DNA of 64,000 nucleotides, taken from NCBI RefSeq assembly GCF_010093065.1, contig NZ_CP048113.1:5558501-5622500 (forward strand). Direction: 5' to 3'. The DNA is from Chitinophaga agri (GTDB taxonomy: Bacteria > Bacteroidota > Bacteroidia > Chitinophagales > Chitinophagaceae). Below the pieces are notes generated by a model that was not told where the DNA came from, did no database searches, and saw only the letters and a program-made list of their open reading frames with translations. The translations under genes and the position numbers were made by a program. This document shows, in pieces, positions 16,239-25,065 of this stretch (positions are counted from its first letter, which is position 1; the number at the start of each line of letters is the position of its first letter).

Positions 16239-16916
16239 ATGGAACACCTGCTCAACTATCTGTTGCACCTGCCATTGTGGGCAGTATGGAGTATTTTCCT
16301 GTCGGAAAATATTATGATCACATTCGCTGTATTGCTGATAGGCAAATACTTTTACAAAGGGGAGTATACAGCGGGAGAATGGGGGATCTGTGCTGTTACC
16401 AATGTTTTAAATACAGTAGTCACCTATGCAGGATTCTGGATGTGGAAACATCACATTATCCATATCACCACTGATATTTCCTGGAAGATCATCCCTGATT
16501 TTCTTTCGTTGTTTATGGCGATGGACTTGCTGATGTTCGTTTTTCATATAACGATTCATAAGACATTCCTATATAAAGCAGTACACCGGCTGCATCATGG
16601 ATCGGTTGATCCGAAACCGATAGATCTCTTTGTTTTACATCCAATTGAGGCAATTGGCTTTGGTGGGTTATGGCTCTTATTGCTTGTAGTATATCCATTC
16701 AATATGTATGCGATCCTCATGTATCTTACTATCAACGTGGTGTTCGGTCTGGCAGGGCACCTGGGAGTGGAGCCTTTACCTGCAAAAATGAGAAGTCTGC
16801 CGATGATTAAATATCTGGGCACGTCCACATTCCATCATAATCATCATCAGGATATACAATATAACTTTGGGTTCTATACCAGCATATGGGACCGGTTGTT
16901 CAGGACGTATAAATGA
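16239..16916 (+). CDS. fatty acid hydroxylase/sterol desaturase family membrane protein
   Basis: A 225-residue inner-membrane di-iron oxygenase. It has four or more hydrophobic segments and the eight-His pattern of the family: H-I-T-I-H, H-R-L-H-H, and near the C terminus H-H-N-H-H-Q-D. Members hydroxylate fatty acids or sterol-like lipids with O2 and electrons from a partner; here it likely modifies a membrane lipid. ATG 16239 (M-E-H-L-L-N-Y-L) is chosen because it begins directly before the first membrane segment; an upstream in-frame ATG at 16170 adds a non-homologous 23-residue head. A strong bidirectional terminator follows at 16931. Confidence 0.9.
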   Translation: MEHLLNYLLHLPLWAVWSIFLSENIMITFAVLLIGKYFYKGEYTAGEWGICAVTNVLNTVVTYAGFWMWKHHIIHITTDISWKIIPDFLSLFMAMDLLMFVFHITIHKTFLYKAVHRLHHGSVDPKPIDLFVLHPIEAIGFGGLWLLLLVVYPFNMYAILMYLTINVVFGLAGHLGVEPLPAKMRSLPMIKYLGTSTFHHNHHQDIQYNFGFYTSIWDRLFRTYK

Positions 16917-16930
16917 CTCATGGGTATCAT

Positions 16931-16983
16931 ACTATAAAATGCAAAGGCTTCTGCCGATAACAGAAGCCTTTGCATTTTATAGT
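16931..16983. terminator. bidirectional terminator, 23-bp perfect stem
   Basis: ACTATAAAATGC...CTTCTG at 16931-16953 is perfectly complementary to 16961-16983, with a 7-base loop. It sits between two convergent genes (hydroxylase and GH9) and serves both. Confidence 0.9.
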
Positions 16984-16999
16984 AGAAGCTCAGCATTAT

Positions 17000-19984
17000 T
17001 TATTGGATCATCAGTTTGGTACTCATCACCTTTTTAGTCCTCGTACTTACTTCCACATTGTAAATACCTGTCGGGATGAAGTAAGGAACTGATATCGTCT
17101 CATTAGGTTTTGTGATCTTTCTCAGTACTACCCTGCCCGACATATCTGTCAATGTCACCATCACATTCATGATCTCAGGATCAGATACCCGTAGGGTGAA
17201 ATAGCGGTGTGTCACAGGATTAGGATAGATAGCACTGGTCAGTTTTGGGATATTGGCCGCGGGCTTTGTTCTTGCTCCGGATTCTGTGCCGTTGGCTTCA
17301 AAGTGAGACCAGCCATATGGTGCTACGTAATGCACGTAGTACTTACCGTCAATCCTCGGAGGCAGATTGTTAGACCATTTATTGGTAAAGTCAACACCAT
17401 TGATCTCCAGCAGACTCAAATTCCATGAATTGATATAAGAGATATTTCCAGTGATCACATAGCAGTATTCTCCTATACCATCTTTCTGGAATGGTAATGT
17501 GACCGCTGTAGGATTGTTACAACTGCCCTGGTTGGAATCCTGAATGAAGTTTGCTGTGACAGACAGGTTGCTGTTGACCGTTACTGCTAATGGATTGAGC
17601 GTATCAGAAAGGCCGCCGCTCCAGTTACTGAACACATACCCATTACCTGGGGTTGCCGTCAGGGTGACTGTAGTGCCTTCATTGTACGTGCCGCCAGCGG
17701 GGCTTAATGTAACTGTACCTGTGCCGCTGGTTGCCGTAGTCAAAGTATACTGTTTAGGTGCTACAACATTGGATACATAGATGATGATGCTGTCGCGGAA
17801 GCTGCCATCTACAGTAGTGGCAGTCACTACGGCACGACCGGCAGTCAGTGCTGTTATAAGGCCGGTACTGTTTACCGTTGCAATAGCCGGCGCGGTGGAA
17901 GTCCAGGTAACGGCCTTGTTGCTGGCATTGGATGGAGTGATAGCCGCACTGGCTTGCAGTGTGCTGTTGATGTTGATAGTATCTATGGCAGGTGTTACAT
18001 CAACACCAGTAACTGCCACTACCTGTGGTGGGGTAGGGGTATTGCCATATACCAGTGCATTATCCACATACAATGGAATATTTCCCACTTCTTTCAGATT
18101 GCCATCTACGTTTTGAGAAGACCAGTCATTTGCCGGGTTCCAGGCGCTTGCAGGCGCTTCGTAAGGCAATCTTATCCGGATCTGCGATTCCTTTCTGGAT
18201 TCACCCTGCCCCCCCGGCCAGATCTTAACAGTGGAGTTGAAGGTAACCTCCGTATAATATACATTCCCGGTTGTGCCCCAGCGTTGCAACGGCGTAAAAG
18301 TGACGTCTGTATTATTGGCGGATACGACATAACTGGCCGGCGTATAGCCTGCGTTCAGTCCTTCGGTAATATCCACAAACAGGCGGTAGGCGTGTTTGGT
18401 GGCAATACGTGCGGGCCATGCGGTATGGTTATTCACCCATACTGACCATTCTGTATATGTAGGGCCACTACCGTTGATCTTTGCTTCGATGATAAATTCC
18501 CCTGAAGGTATTTCTGCCACCGGGAAACCAGCGAGAGGTGTGCCCCCGTAATCCTGTATCATCTTTGACAGCAAACCGGAAAATGCAGCGTTGTAATCAC
18601 AGGCTACCTCATTGTTAACGTAGTTACCACGATTGTCTGTATAGGCGTCGTTATTACCCGGACCGCCTACCAGTGCGCCATAGAGGATATGCCTGGACGC
18701 AGCAGGAGGGCCGTTGAGATTATTGGACCAGCATCCATGTGCCGTACGATGGTGTGGCTGGGTAGGGGGATTGGTGCCAAATCCGCATACATAGCTACGA
18801 TTGTTCGGATTACTGCCAAGCGCATAGTTCATCTGCGTTTGTGCGAACGTATTATATTTAGTGCCCTTCGCCGTAGTGGTAGCTGCGTCTTTGTAATAGG
18901 CAGCCACAAACCCGGTATTGATGGCATATCGTAGTGCACCCCAGACATCCAGAAAAGCCAGCCCGCCGGGAGTATAGGTGATCCGCTGACCATTATAACC
19001 GTCTGTCCAGTAATCAAGATGCCTTTCTATGTCTGTTTTGTACTGGGTCTTTCCTGTCAGCTTTGCCAGTAATGCGTAGCATCCGTAGGATTTATCATCC
19101 CAGGCCAGGCCCCATTTGAAGGACTTTATGGTGGATTGTGGTTCGGTGGACAGATTAGCGTAGTAGGATTCCGCTTTATTCAGCCAGGTGGTATCGCCGG
19201 TAGCCCGGTACAGCCATATGGCGCCCCATACCAGTTCATCGTTGTAGCCACTGTAAGACTGGTAATAGCTGGCAGCATCAGTGATCGCAGCCGTATAGAT
19301 ACCGCGGTAGGTATCTGCAAAATTATACAGCTGTATCGCATGGGCTAACAGGGTAGCACTGTATGCCGGATCATCGGTTTTAAATACAATACTGGCAGCT
19401 GCCAGTGCGGCCGCAGTTTCACCCGCCAGGTCTGATCCGGGATGTGCCTGATCGATCTTATATGAAGTGCGCGACATGGCCATTACTTCTGCCGATCCCC
19501 ACCAGGCATGGTCGATCCCACCATTGCCTACCTGCCCGTACAACTCGTTCGGGGCGGTATGACAGCGAATGAAATAGTCATTTACAAAGCGGAGATTCTT
19601 CTTCAGATAGGGGAGTTGCCCTGATGCCGTATATCCGCCGGGAAAATCGATCGCTCCCCATGCCAGCATGGTAGCAGAGAAGGCCATAGGAAAGTTGAAC
19701 TTGACATGATCGCCGGCGTCGTACCAGCCACCCGAAAGGTTCTTTCCTACATCACTTCCGTCATTCACGGCAGAGTTACCACGCCAGGTAACGCGGTTGT
19801 CTGAAGGTAAAACGCCTGAGCGCTGGCACTCGTAAAAGAACATGGATTTCTGCAGGACTTCTGCATAATTGTACTGCTGAGCGTGGGTTTTGCCAAAGGC
19901 AACCATCAGCAGGAAGGTTATGAACACAGGTAGGCGCAATTTGTTGCTACGACTGGTTCGCATGAGGGAAAATCTGGTTTTCAT
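17000..19984 (-). CDS. glycoside hydrolase family 9 cellulase with CBM3-like, Big_2 and T9SS sorting domains
   Basis: A 994-residue secreted endoglucanase. In order: signal peptide (to about 36); GH9 catalytic domain (about 38-480) with W-Y-D-A-G-D-H at 87-93 (both acidic residues), P-H-H-R-T-A-H-G at 410-417 and the proton-donor Glu about 459 in N-N-E-V-A-C-D-Y-N-A; a CBM3-like beta-sandwich (about 490-655); a bacterial Ig-like Big_2 domain (about 655-740); a repeat-type sandwich with S-G-T-G-T-V-T-L-S-P-A-G-G-T-Y-N-E-G-T (about 745-815); a further Trp-rich domain (about 820-910), perhaps carbohydrate binding; and a C-terminal T9SS type A sorting domain (I-Y-P-N-P to the end). It cleaves beta-1,4-glucan outside the cell. 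No partner genes for cellulose use are next to it. Confidence 0.95.
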   Translation of the reverse strand: MKTRFSLMRTSRSNKLRLPVFITFLLMVAFGKTHAQQYNYAEVLQKSMFFYECQRSGVLPSDNRVTWRGNSAVNDGSDVGKNLSGGWYDAGDHVKFNFPMAFSATMLAWGAIDFPGGYTASGQLPYLKKNLRFVNDYFIRCHTAPNELYGQVGNGGIDHAWWGSAEVMAMSRTSYKIDQAHPGSDLAGETAAALAAASIVFKTDDPAYSATLLAHAIQLYNFADTYRGIYTAAITDAASYYQSYSGYNDELVWGAIWLYRATGDTTWLNKAESYYANLSTEPQSTIKSFKWGLAWDDKSYGCYALLAKLTGKTQYKTDIERHLDYWTDGYNGQRITYTPGGLAFLDVWGALRYAINTGFVAAYYKDAATTTAKGTKYNTFAQTQMNYALGSNPNNRSYVCGFGTNPPTQPHHRTAHGCWSNNLNGPPAASRHILYGALVGGPGNNDAYTDNRGNYVNNEVACDYNAAFSGLLSKMIQDYGGTPLAGFPVAEIPSGEFIIEAKINGSGPTYTEWSVWVNNHTAWPARIATKHAYRLFVDITEGLNAGYTPASYVVSANNTDVTFTPLQRWGTTGNVYYTEVTFNSTVKIWPGGQGESRKESQIRIRLPYEAPASAWNPANDWSSQNVDGNLKEVGNIPLYVDNALVYGNTPTPPQVVAVTGVDVTPAIDTININSTLQASAAITPSNASNKAVTWTSTAPAIATVNSTGLITALTAGRAVVTATTVDGSFRDSIIIYVSNVVAPKQYTLTTATSGTGTVTLSPAGGTYNEGTTVTLTATPGNGYVFSNWSGGLSDTLNPLAVTVNSNLSVTANFIQDSNQGSCNNPTAVTLPFQKDGIGEYCYVITGNISYINSWNLSLLEINGVDFTNKWSNNLPPRIDGKYYVHYVAPYGWSHFEANGTESGARTKPAANIPKLTSAIYPNPVTHRYFTLRVSDPEIMNVMVTLTDMSGRVVLRKITKPNETISVPYFIPTGIYNVEVSTRTKKVMSTKLMIQ

Positions 19985-20325
19985 CGTATACCGTTTAGGT
20001 GAAAAGAAAGGTGGCCAATGGGATAATTGATTGGGCCTTTTAAAAGATATTATGGTTTTACAGTTTGTCTTTTAACGTCGGATCGATATGGTGGTACAAG
20101 TTTACTTGAATTCTATGCGATATACAAGCATTCCGGGGAATGATAGCCCCCTATTTTTATAACATGCTCTGTTTTAATAAGAATCGGGTGAAAAAACATT
20201 TATATGGCTGAGTAGAAGCACTGTAAAGGTGCGGAACGGCGGGCATTAAGGGTACCTAATGCACGCTTTCGCGCCTTTCAGGTCCTGATAGTGCTTTTAC
20301 AGGCATCTGATCGTCTCATTATCAG
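19985..20325. other. intergenic region upstream of the GH9 gene
   Basis: About 340 bases that should hold the GH9 promoter. It contains AT-rich stretches and a loose inverted repeat (CCTGATA near 20284, TATCAGG near 20320) that would extend the large hairpin described separately. No gene was found here, nor between the hairpin and the next gene stop at 20522. Confidence 0.4.
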
Positions 20326-20424
20326 GGCACTTTAAGGTCACCAAAAGGGCACTTCAAGGGCACCTCAATATCCAAGGGATATTGAAGTGCCCTTGAAGTG
20401 CCCTTTTGGTGACCTTAAAGTGCC
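20326..20424. repeat. 48-bp near-perfect inverted repeat (giant hairpin)
   Basis: Left arm 20326-20373 and right arm 20377-20424 are complementary over 48 bases with one mismatch (C at 20365) and a 3-base loop (20374-20376). Within each arm the unit AAGGGCACTTC recurs, so the arms are themselves built of short repeats. There is no T run directly after the arms. It is far longer than a terminator stem and lies between a gene of unknown function and the GH9 gene, both on the minus strand. Confidence 0.9.
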
Positions 20425-20521
20425 TATTTAGTAACGGGATCAGGTACTGTGTTCATACAGTCCAAAACATATAATAAACAATGTTAATTACTTCTTTTCC
20501 AGCTACGTTAATGGTGCGGTG

Positions 20522-21115
20522 TCATAAGCTTCGGATAGGAGGGGGAGGAGCGTCGTTTACATCAACGACTTTCGGTGTTTTGATCTTCCTGGCCTGCTTT
20601 AACTGTTGAATAACAGGCACATACTTCTTCAGCGCACCGGGTGTTGTTGTAAAGACAATATCTTTGATCTTTGGTGAGATCCTTTCTTTCGTCGCATCGG
20701 TCCCTTCAAAAACTACTTTTAATGCGGCAAACGGTTTGATGCCTCCTTTGCTGTCTTCTACCACCAAAACCTGTTCATACCAGATACTGCCATCTTCATT
20801 TGGTTGTGTATCAAGAGTAAGTGTTGCCGCGCCATTGTTAAAGTAGTCTTTTGGAAATGCCTTTCTGAAAGGAACGGCTTTCATATCAAGGCTGTCAAGA
20901 TTAATTTGACTATTGGTGCTGAACTTCAGGTGGTGTGCTTCTTTGAAAGATTTACCATCTTTTGCGAGATACAGGATATCAGTGATATAGCCAGTGAATA
21001 ACATATCCCTGCGTTCGCCGTTCCTGTTGGCGATCGAATAAATAATCGACTTGCTTTGGGAAAATGCGGGTACGGCTGCAAGTTGAAGGATGACAATCCA
21101 GAGAATTTTTTTCAT
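20522..21115 (-). CDS. exported protein of unknown function (paralogue of 22570-23184)
   Basis: I do not recognise a named family. The 197-residue product starts with a clear signal peptide (M-K-K-I-L-W-I-V-I-L-Q-L-A-A-V-P-A-F-S-Q) and shares many residues with the protein encoded at 22570-23184, such as I-N-L-D-S-L-D, V-x-D-S-K-G-G-I and L-K-K-Y-V. It resembles the GLPGLI-like small secreted proteins of this phylum only in general build. It ends in a short Pro-rich tail. ATG at 21115. The genes at 21171-21512 and 21509-21736 lie directly upstream on the same strand (55 bases), so the three probably form one operon. Confidence 0.75.
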   Translation of the reverse strand: MKKILWIVILQLAAVPAFSQSKSIIYSIANRNGERRDMLFTGYITDILYLAKDGKSFKEAHHLKFSTNSQINLDSLDMKAVPFRKAFPKDYFNNGAATLTLDTQPNEDGSIWYEQVLVVEDSKGGIKPFAALKVVFEGTDATKERISPKIKDIVFTTTPGALKKYVPVIQQLKQARKIKTPKVVDVNDAPPPPIRSL

Positions 21116-21170
21116 TGGTAAGGGATGATTAGTGTAAAAGAAGGCGCTTCAGTTTGGGCGTGTGTGGCTT

Positions 21171-21512
21171 CTAACGTGGATTCCTGCGTCTGTACGCAAG
21201 GATCTTTGTCAAAGAAACCAGTTCGCTGATAAACATCAGTCCGATCATAAATACGAAAGTAGACCGGTCCATACCTAACAGGAATACGATGGCAATCGCA
21301 ACAGGCACCCATAACATGCCGTATCCGCGCCAGCCCAGCAATCGTTGGAACAGGGAGATGAGCAACGCCCAGATCAGACTGTAAAATGCTGTTCCTGAAG
21401 CTAAGAGCAGGATGAGCTGGCTGGACTTCTGAGGAGACATGAAATGATAGAATAATATGCACCAGGCCACCGCCAGTATGAGATATAACAGAATGTAAGG
21501 AACAATTTTCAT
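21171..21512 (-). CDS. small membrane protein of unknown function
   Basis: A 113-residue protein with four predicted membrane segments (about residues 3-22, 33-55, 64-82, 86-104) and a basic C terminus (A-Y-R-R-R-N-P-R). I do not recognise a family. Its ATG overlaps the stop of the upstream gene (ATGA at 21509-21512), so translation is coupled. A longer overlapping frame in another phase (21112-21462) lacks a plausible start and composition and is rejected. It may be a membrane partner of the exported proteins in the same operon. Confidence 0.7.
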   Translation of the reverse strand: MKIVPYILLYLILAVAWCILFYHFMSPQKSSQLILLLASGTAFYSLIWALLISLFQRLLGWRGYGMLWVPVAIAIVFLLGMDRSTFVFMIGLMFISELVSLTKILAYRRRNPR

Positions 21513-21736
21513 TGCGTATTTATAAAACGGCTGTAAATGTACAAATTAGAAGGGAAGTTCTGTAGTGTTACCCTGCCATGAAGAATGCAGTAATTAAAGA
21601 ACTGTTTGGCGGTCTCTTTATCTCTTTGATATACGGCATCCCGGAATGTTTTCAGCTGGTCTATCCAGGACTGGGCGAAGCCGTTTGTGGTAACTGCGAA
21701 TAACAGTAGTAGCAGGTAAGGGATGATTCTTTTCAT
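21509..21736 (-). CDS. small exported protein of unknown function
   Basis: A 75-residue product with a signal peptide (M-K-R-I-I-P-Y-L-L-L-L-L-F-A-V-T-T-N-G-F-A-Q) and only about 53 mature residues (W-I-D-Q-L-K-T-F-R-D-A-V-Y-Q-R-D-K-E-T-A-K). No family is recognised. It is the first gene of a three-gene run with overlap to the next (ATGA). The mature part resembles the start of proteins of the same run, so it could be a truncated relative; this is inference. Confidence 0.6.
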   Translation of the reverse strand: MKRIIPYLLLLLFAVTTNGFAQSWIDQLKTFRDAVYQRDKETAKQFFNYCILHGRVTLQNFPSNLYIYSRFINTQ

Positions 21737-21879
21737 CTTGGGATAAGTTTCAGTAGCAAATATGGATAATTTCTAAAGTTAACTTAAATAAAATAGGTAA
21801 AGCCACTCAATATGTCTCCCTGGCTGGTTAACAGTGTAACTTCTGTACTCCTGTATCGTTTCACGTTAAACCTGTCGTT

Positions 21880-22395
21880 ATGAAAATATACGTTTACCCT
21901 GTTCTATTACTGATAATCTGTAGTTTATTTATTGCCTGTAAGAAAGATATGGAGTACGCAGATAATTTCCATACCAGTGAGCGGGTGTGGAGTAACTTCA
22001 AAGCATCTGCTGGTAATTCATACAGTTACATGGTCACTACTGGTAGCTGGACCGGTACGGTGACAGAAACCGTCCTGACTGTCAGGAATGGGCAGGTGGT
22101 AGCGCGTTCTTATGTGCACAAAGAGCGGGAGGGCACCGGACCTCAGCTGGTGGTTCTCGCGCAGTGGGAGGAGAACAATACGGATCTCGGTTCACATCAG
22201 GAAGGAGCAAAGCCTTTTACGCTGGATGACATTTATGCGCAGGCGAAGAGTGACTGGCTGAAAAAGAGGGGCGACGCGAAAACCTACTTTGAGACTTTGA
22301 ATGGGGGAATGATCTCTCTATGTGGATATGTACCGGATGGATGTGCAGATGATTGTTTCAGAGGGATTACTATTGGATACATCAGGAAACTATAA
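21880..22395 (+). CDS. lipoprotein of unknown function
   Basis: A 171-residue lipoprotein: hydrophobic start and lipobox L-F-I-A-C (Cys20). The mature part has a beta-rich pattern with S-Y-S-Y-M-V-T-T-G-S-W-T-G-T-V-T-E-T and four cysteines near the C terminus (C148, C154, C158 region) that might form disulfides. I do not recognise a family. The gene is divergent from the small operon at 20522-21736 (143 bases between starts), convergent with the paralogue gene at 22570-23184, and ends before a strong terminator. Confidence 0.7.
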   Translation: MKIYVYPVLLLIICSLFIACKKDMEYADNFHTSERVWSNFKASAGNSYSYMVTTGSWTGTVTETVLTVRNGQVVARSYVHKEREGTGPQLVVLAQWEENNTDLGSHQEGAKPFTLDDIYAQAKSDWLKKRGDAKTYFETLNGGMISLCGYVPDGCADDCFRGITIGYIRKL

Positions 22396-22498
22396 GTTCT
22401 ATGGCACACAACCGGTAAGGGCATCCGCTGTTACTGATGCCCTTACTGGTGCTATTACCTTGCTGGAATGACGTATCTATCTCAGTGCTGATATACAC

Positions 22499-22538
22499 AT
22501 AAAAGGAAAGCTGTCGGTACTGACAGCTTTCCTTTTAT
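22499..22538. terminator. bidirectional terminator, 17-bp perfect stem
   Basis: ATAAAAGGAAAGCTGTC (22499-22515) pairs with 22522-22538, loop of six. It sits between convergent genes. Confidence 0.9.
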
Positions 22539-22569
22539 GTTATAGCGATTATCCTTGTAAGAGCACTCC

Positions 22570-23184
22570 TTAGCGCCCGGGCGGTGGTGGTGGTGGCGGA
22601 GGAGGAGGAGGAGCGAGTTTTTCCTCTTCCTGCATCTTCTGTATCTCATCCTTACGTACGTCTTTAAGTCGCTTTACAAATGAGACATATTTTTTAAGCA
22701 TCTTAGGGTCTGATATGATAATGATGTTTTTAATCCGCTGTGTGCCTTTTTTATTGCCGGTAATATTATCATCATAGATCAGTTTTATAACCCCGAATAC
22801 CTGAATCCCCCCTTTACTATCATCCCTCAGATAGATATTTTCCACCCAGGGGCTTTCCTTCGCATGATCAGGATCCATATTAAAGGGAAACACGGGAGCG
22901 CCGTTTTTATCGAAATCGTTAGGCAGACTGTTTTTAAAAGCAATGGCCGGTTTGTCCAGGCTGTCCAGGTTAATATGGTTTTCCGGACTCAGTCGTTGCT
23001 TGAATGATAGATTTTTTGTGAACGATATTCTTCCCATCACGGAAGCATACATGCAGCTATATTCCTGGAAGTACTGCCATGACTGGACTTTGTCCTCACG
23101 ATTGAATAGCTGATAAATATAGGATTGAGAGAATGCCTGAATGGTTCCCAGTTGGAGGACCGCCATCCATAGTATTTTTTTCAT
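22570..23184 (-). CDS. exported protein of unknown function (paralogue of 20522-21115) with polyproline tail
   Basis: A 204-residue exported protein with signal peptide (M-K-K-I-L-W-M-A-V-L-Q-L-G-T-I-Q-A-F-S-Q) closely similar to that of the 20522-21115 protein. The shared I-N-L-D-S-L-D, F-K-N-S/K-A-F, D-S-K-G-G-I and L-K-K-Y-V show the two are paralogues. It ends in a run of about 11 prolines encoded by a low-complexity tract (22580-22611), a feature of unknown purpose. No enzymatic motif is seen. ATG at 23184. Confidence 0.75.
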   Translation of the reverse strand: MKKILWMAVLQLGTIQAFSQSYIYQLFNREDKVQSWQYFQEYSCMYASVMGRISFTKNLSFKQRLSPENHINLDSLDKPAIAFKNSLPNDFDKNGAPVFPFNMDPDHAKESPWVENIYLRDDSKGGIQVFGVIKLIYDDNITGNKKGTQRIKNIIIISDPKMLKKYVSFVKRLKDVRKDEIQKMQEEEKLAPPPPPPPPPPPGR

Positions 23185-23544
23185 TCGGGTATAGGTTTGG
23201 GGTGCAATAATACTTAATCGGCCGGATTATCACTCCTACCGCTGTAGAGGAATGCATCAGGCGTGAAACGACAACTGGATATTAAAGGTCTCTGGTATGA
23301 TGTACTCAGGTGTAAGCTTATCATTTGTTGTTGTAAAAAATAATGAAATTCAGTAAGTTGTATTTTTGTTTATCCCTTATGCGCCTATGGGGTAATGCTT
23401 TTGCAGGGGTAGATACCTGCTAATTTTCGATGCAGCAAAATGAAAAATGTTTGGATACATGAGCAAATAGGTTATAAATTCGCTTTGTCCTGGTGACATT
23501 TGTTCTACCAGGCTCTTCTAACTTTAACACTAAACCAAAGAATT
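23185..23544. other. intergenic region between divergent genes
   Basis: About 360 bases holding the promoters of the 22570-23184 gene and of the MaoC gene. A TATTTTTG element at 23361-23368 fits the Bacteroidota -7 consensus on the + strand, but no TTG lies at the right distance, so it is only a candidate. No gene seen. Confidence 0.4.
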
Positions 23545-24006
23545 GTGGTAATTGTCAATAGTTTCGCAGAATACAAAGCCTACGAAGGCAAGGAAATCGG
23601 AGTTTCTCAATGGCATACAATAGACCAGGACCAGATCAATAAATTTGCAGATGCAACGCTTGATCATCAATGGATCCACTGTGATGAGGAAAGAGCAAAG
23701 AACGAAGGTCCCTTTCAGTCTACCATTGCCCACGGTTATTTGACACTATCTTTAATTCCTTATCTGTGGAAGCAAATTGCAGATATCCGCAATGTTAAAA
23801 TGGAGATTAACTACGGTATAGAACAGTTCAAGTTTGGCCAGGCAGTGCTGGTGAACGACGAAGTTCAATTGAAAGCGAAACTCAATACTATAGTTGATCT
23901 GAGAGGTGTTACAAAAGTAGTGATCGGTGCTACGCTCAGTATTAAAGGAAAGGCGAAGCCGGCCTACACGGGTGATGTGGTATTCCTGTACCACTTTAAT
24001 GACTAA
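23545..24006 (+). CDS. MaoC family dehydratase
   Basis: A 153-residue hotdog-fold protein of the MaoC/(R)-specific enoyl-CoA hydratase group. The active-site motif A-D-A-T-L-D-H-Q-W-I-H (Asp and His as catalytic pair) is present, then F-Q-S-T-I-A-H-G-Y-L-T-L-S-L, the substrate-pocket helix of this family. These enzymes hydrate trans-2-enoyl-CoA to (R)-3-hydroxyacyl-CoA. The start is GTG 23545 (V/M-V-I-V-N-S-F), which gives the normal N terminus; the frame is open to a TTG at 23500. No fatty acid genes are adjacent. Confidence 0.9.
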   Translation: MVIVNSFAEYKAYEGKEIGVSQWHTIDQDQINKFADATLDHQWIHCDEERAKNEGPFQSTIAHGYLTLSLIPYLWKQIADIRNVKMEINYGIEQFKFGQAVLVNDEVQLKAKLNTIVDLRGVTKVVIGATLSIKGKAKPAYTGDVVFLYHFND

Positions 24007-24133
24007 GTATTTTCTTACTGATCTTATGCTATCGCTGACCGTCTCGTGCCAGGGGTAGATGAGCTGGTAAATGAATAACTCATATCATTCAAACAGGGAT
24101 AATACATCTGTACTATCCCTGTTTGTGTTGGTA

Positions 24134-25000
24134 TTACTGCGCTTTAGTCAATCCATCCAGTTCTTTCATGTCCTCGGCGGTCAGTGCGATACCAGCTGCC
24201 TTTATATTCTCTTCAAGGTGAGCGACGCTGGAAGTACCCGGGATCAGCAGAATATTATCTGCGTGATGTAATAACCAGGCCAGTGCCAGCTGATGCATGG
24301 TTACCTGCTTACGGTTCGCAATGTCTTTTAGTTGGCCTTCTAACTGTACCATCCCTCCGCCTATCGGGAACCATGGGATGAAAGCGATACCCTGCGATTT
24401 ACAGTATTCCAGTACCGGCTTCCACTGCCGATCCAGCACGCTATAGCGGTTCTGAACAGACGCCACCTTAAAATGTTGCTGCGCCAGCTTAATATCGTCC
24501 ACAGAAACTTCTGAGAGTCCCAGATGTCTGATCTTACCTTGTTGTTGTGCTTTGGCAAGAAAGTCAAAGCTGATCTCAGCAGGTACCTTCGGGTCAATGC
24601 GGTGAAGCTGGTAAAGTGCTATCTGCTCCAGTTTCAGTCTGCGTAAACTACCATCAAGTGCATCCTGTAAATGTTGTGGACTGGCGTCGTTGTTAATATC
24701 TGCCCATGGGCCGAAACGTACAAGCCCACCTTTAGTACCCACGACTATATGTTCCTGATAAGGATGTAATGCTTCAGCGATAAGCTGTTCAGAAGTAAAC
24801 GGGCCATATTGATCAGCAGTGTCAATGAAGTTTACGCCCAGTTCAACAGCCCGTTGTAATACGTCAATTGAGTGCTGCGGATTCTCTGGCATTCCCCATA
24901 TCTGCGGACCAGTTATACGCATAGCGCCATAGCCCATGCGATTGATCTCGAGATCGCCACCTAATAGATACGTTGATTTAAAGCCTGATGATGTCTTCAT
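24134..25000 (-). CDS. aldo/keto reductase
   Basis: A 288-residue NADPH-dependent aldo/keto reductase. The catalytic tetrad is intact: D60 and Y65 in N-F-I-D-T-A-D-Q-Y-G, K90 in V-V-G-T-K-G-G and H133 in L-Y-Q-L-H-R. The cofactor segment I-P-G-T-S-S-V-A-H-L-E-E-N at the end is typical. The family reduces aldehydes and ketones; substrate unknown. ATG at 25000. The AraC gene at 25066-25935 lies 65 bases upstream on the same strand and is likely its regulator. Confidence 0.95.
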   Translation of the reverse strand: MKTSSGFKSTYLLGGDLEINRMGYGAMRITGPQIWGMPENPQHSIDVLQRAVELGVNFIDTADQYGPFTSEQLIAEALHPYQEHIVVGTKGGLVRFGPWADINNDASPQHLQDALDGSLRRLKLEQIALYQLHRIDPKVPAEISFDFLAKAQQQGKIRHLGLSEVSVDDIKLAQQHFKVASVQNRYSVLDRQWKPVLEYCKSQGIAFIPWFPIGGGMVQLEGQLKDIANRKQVTMHQLALAWLLHHADNILLIPGTSSVAHLEENIKAAGIALTAEDMKELDGLTKAQ

Positions 25001-25065
25001 ATGAACAATTTTATGAGGACAAAGCTAGGTAGGCTGGTGTTGTCAGTCAAAGACTTTTCAAAGGA

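Noticed and set aside
21112..21462. 116-residue frame overlapping the small membrane gene
   Set aside because: The same DNA encodes a four-helix membrane protein with an ATGA overlap to its neighbour; the alternative frame has no plausible domain or start context.
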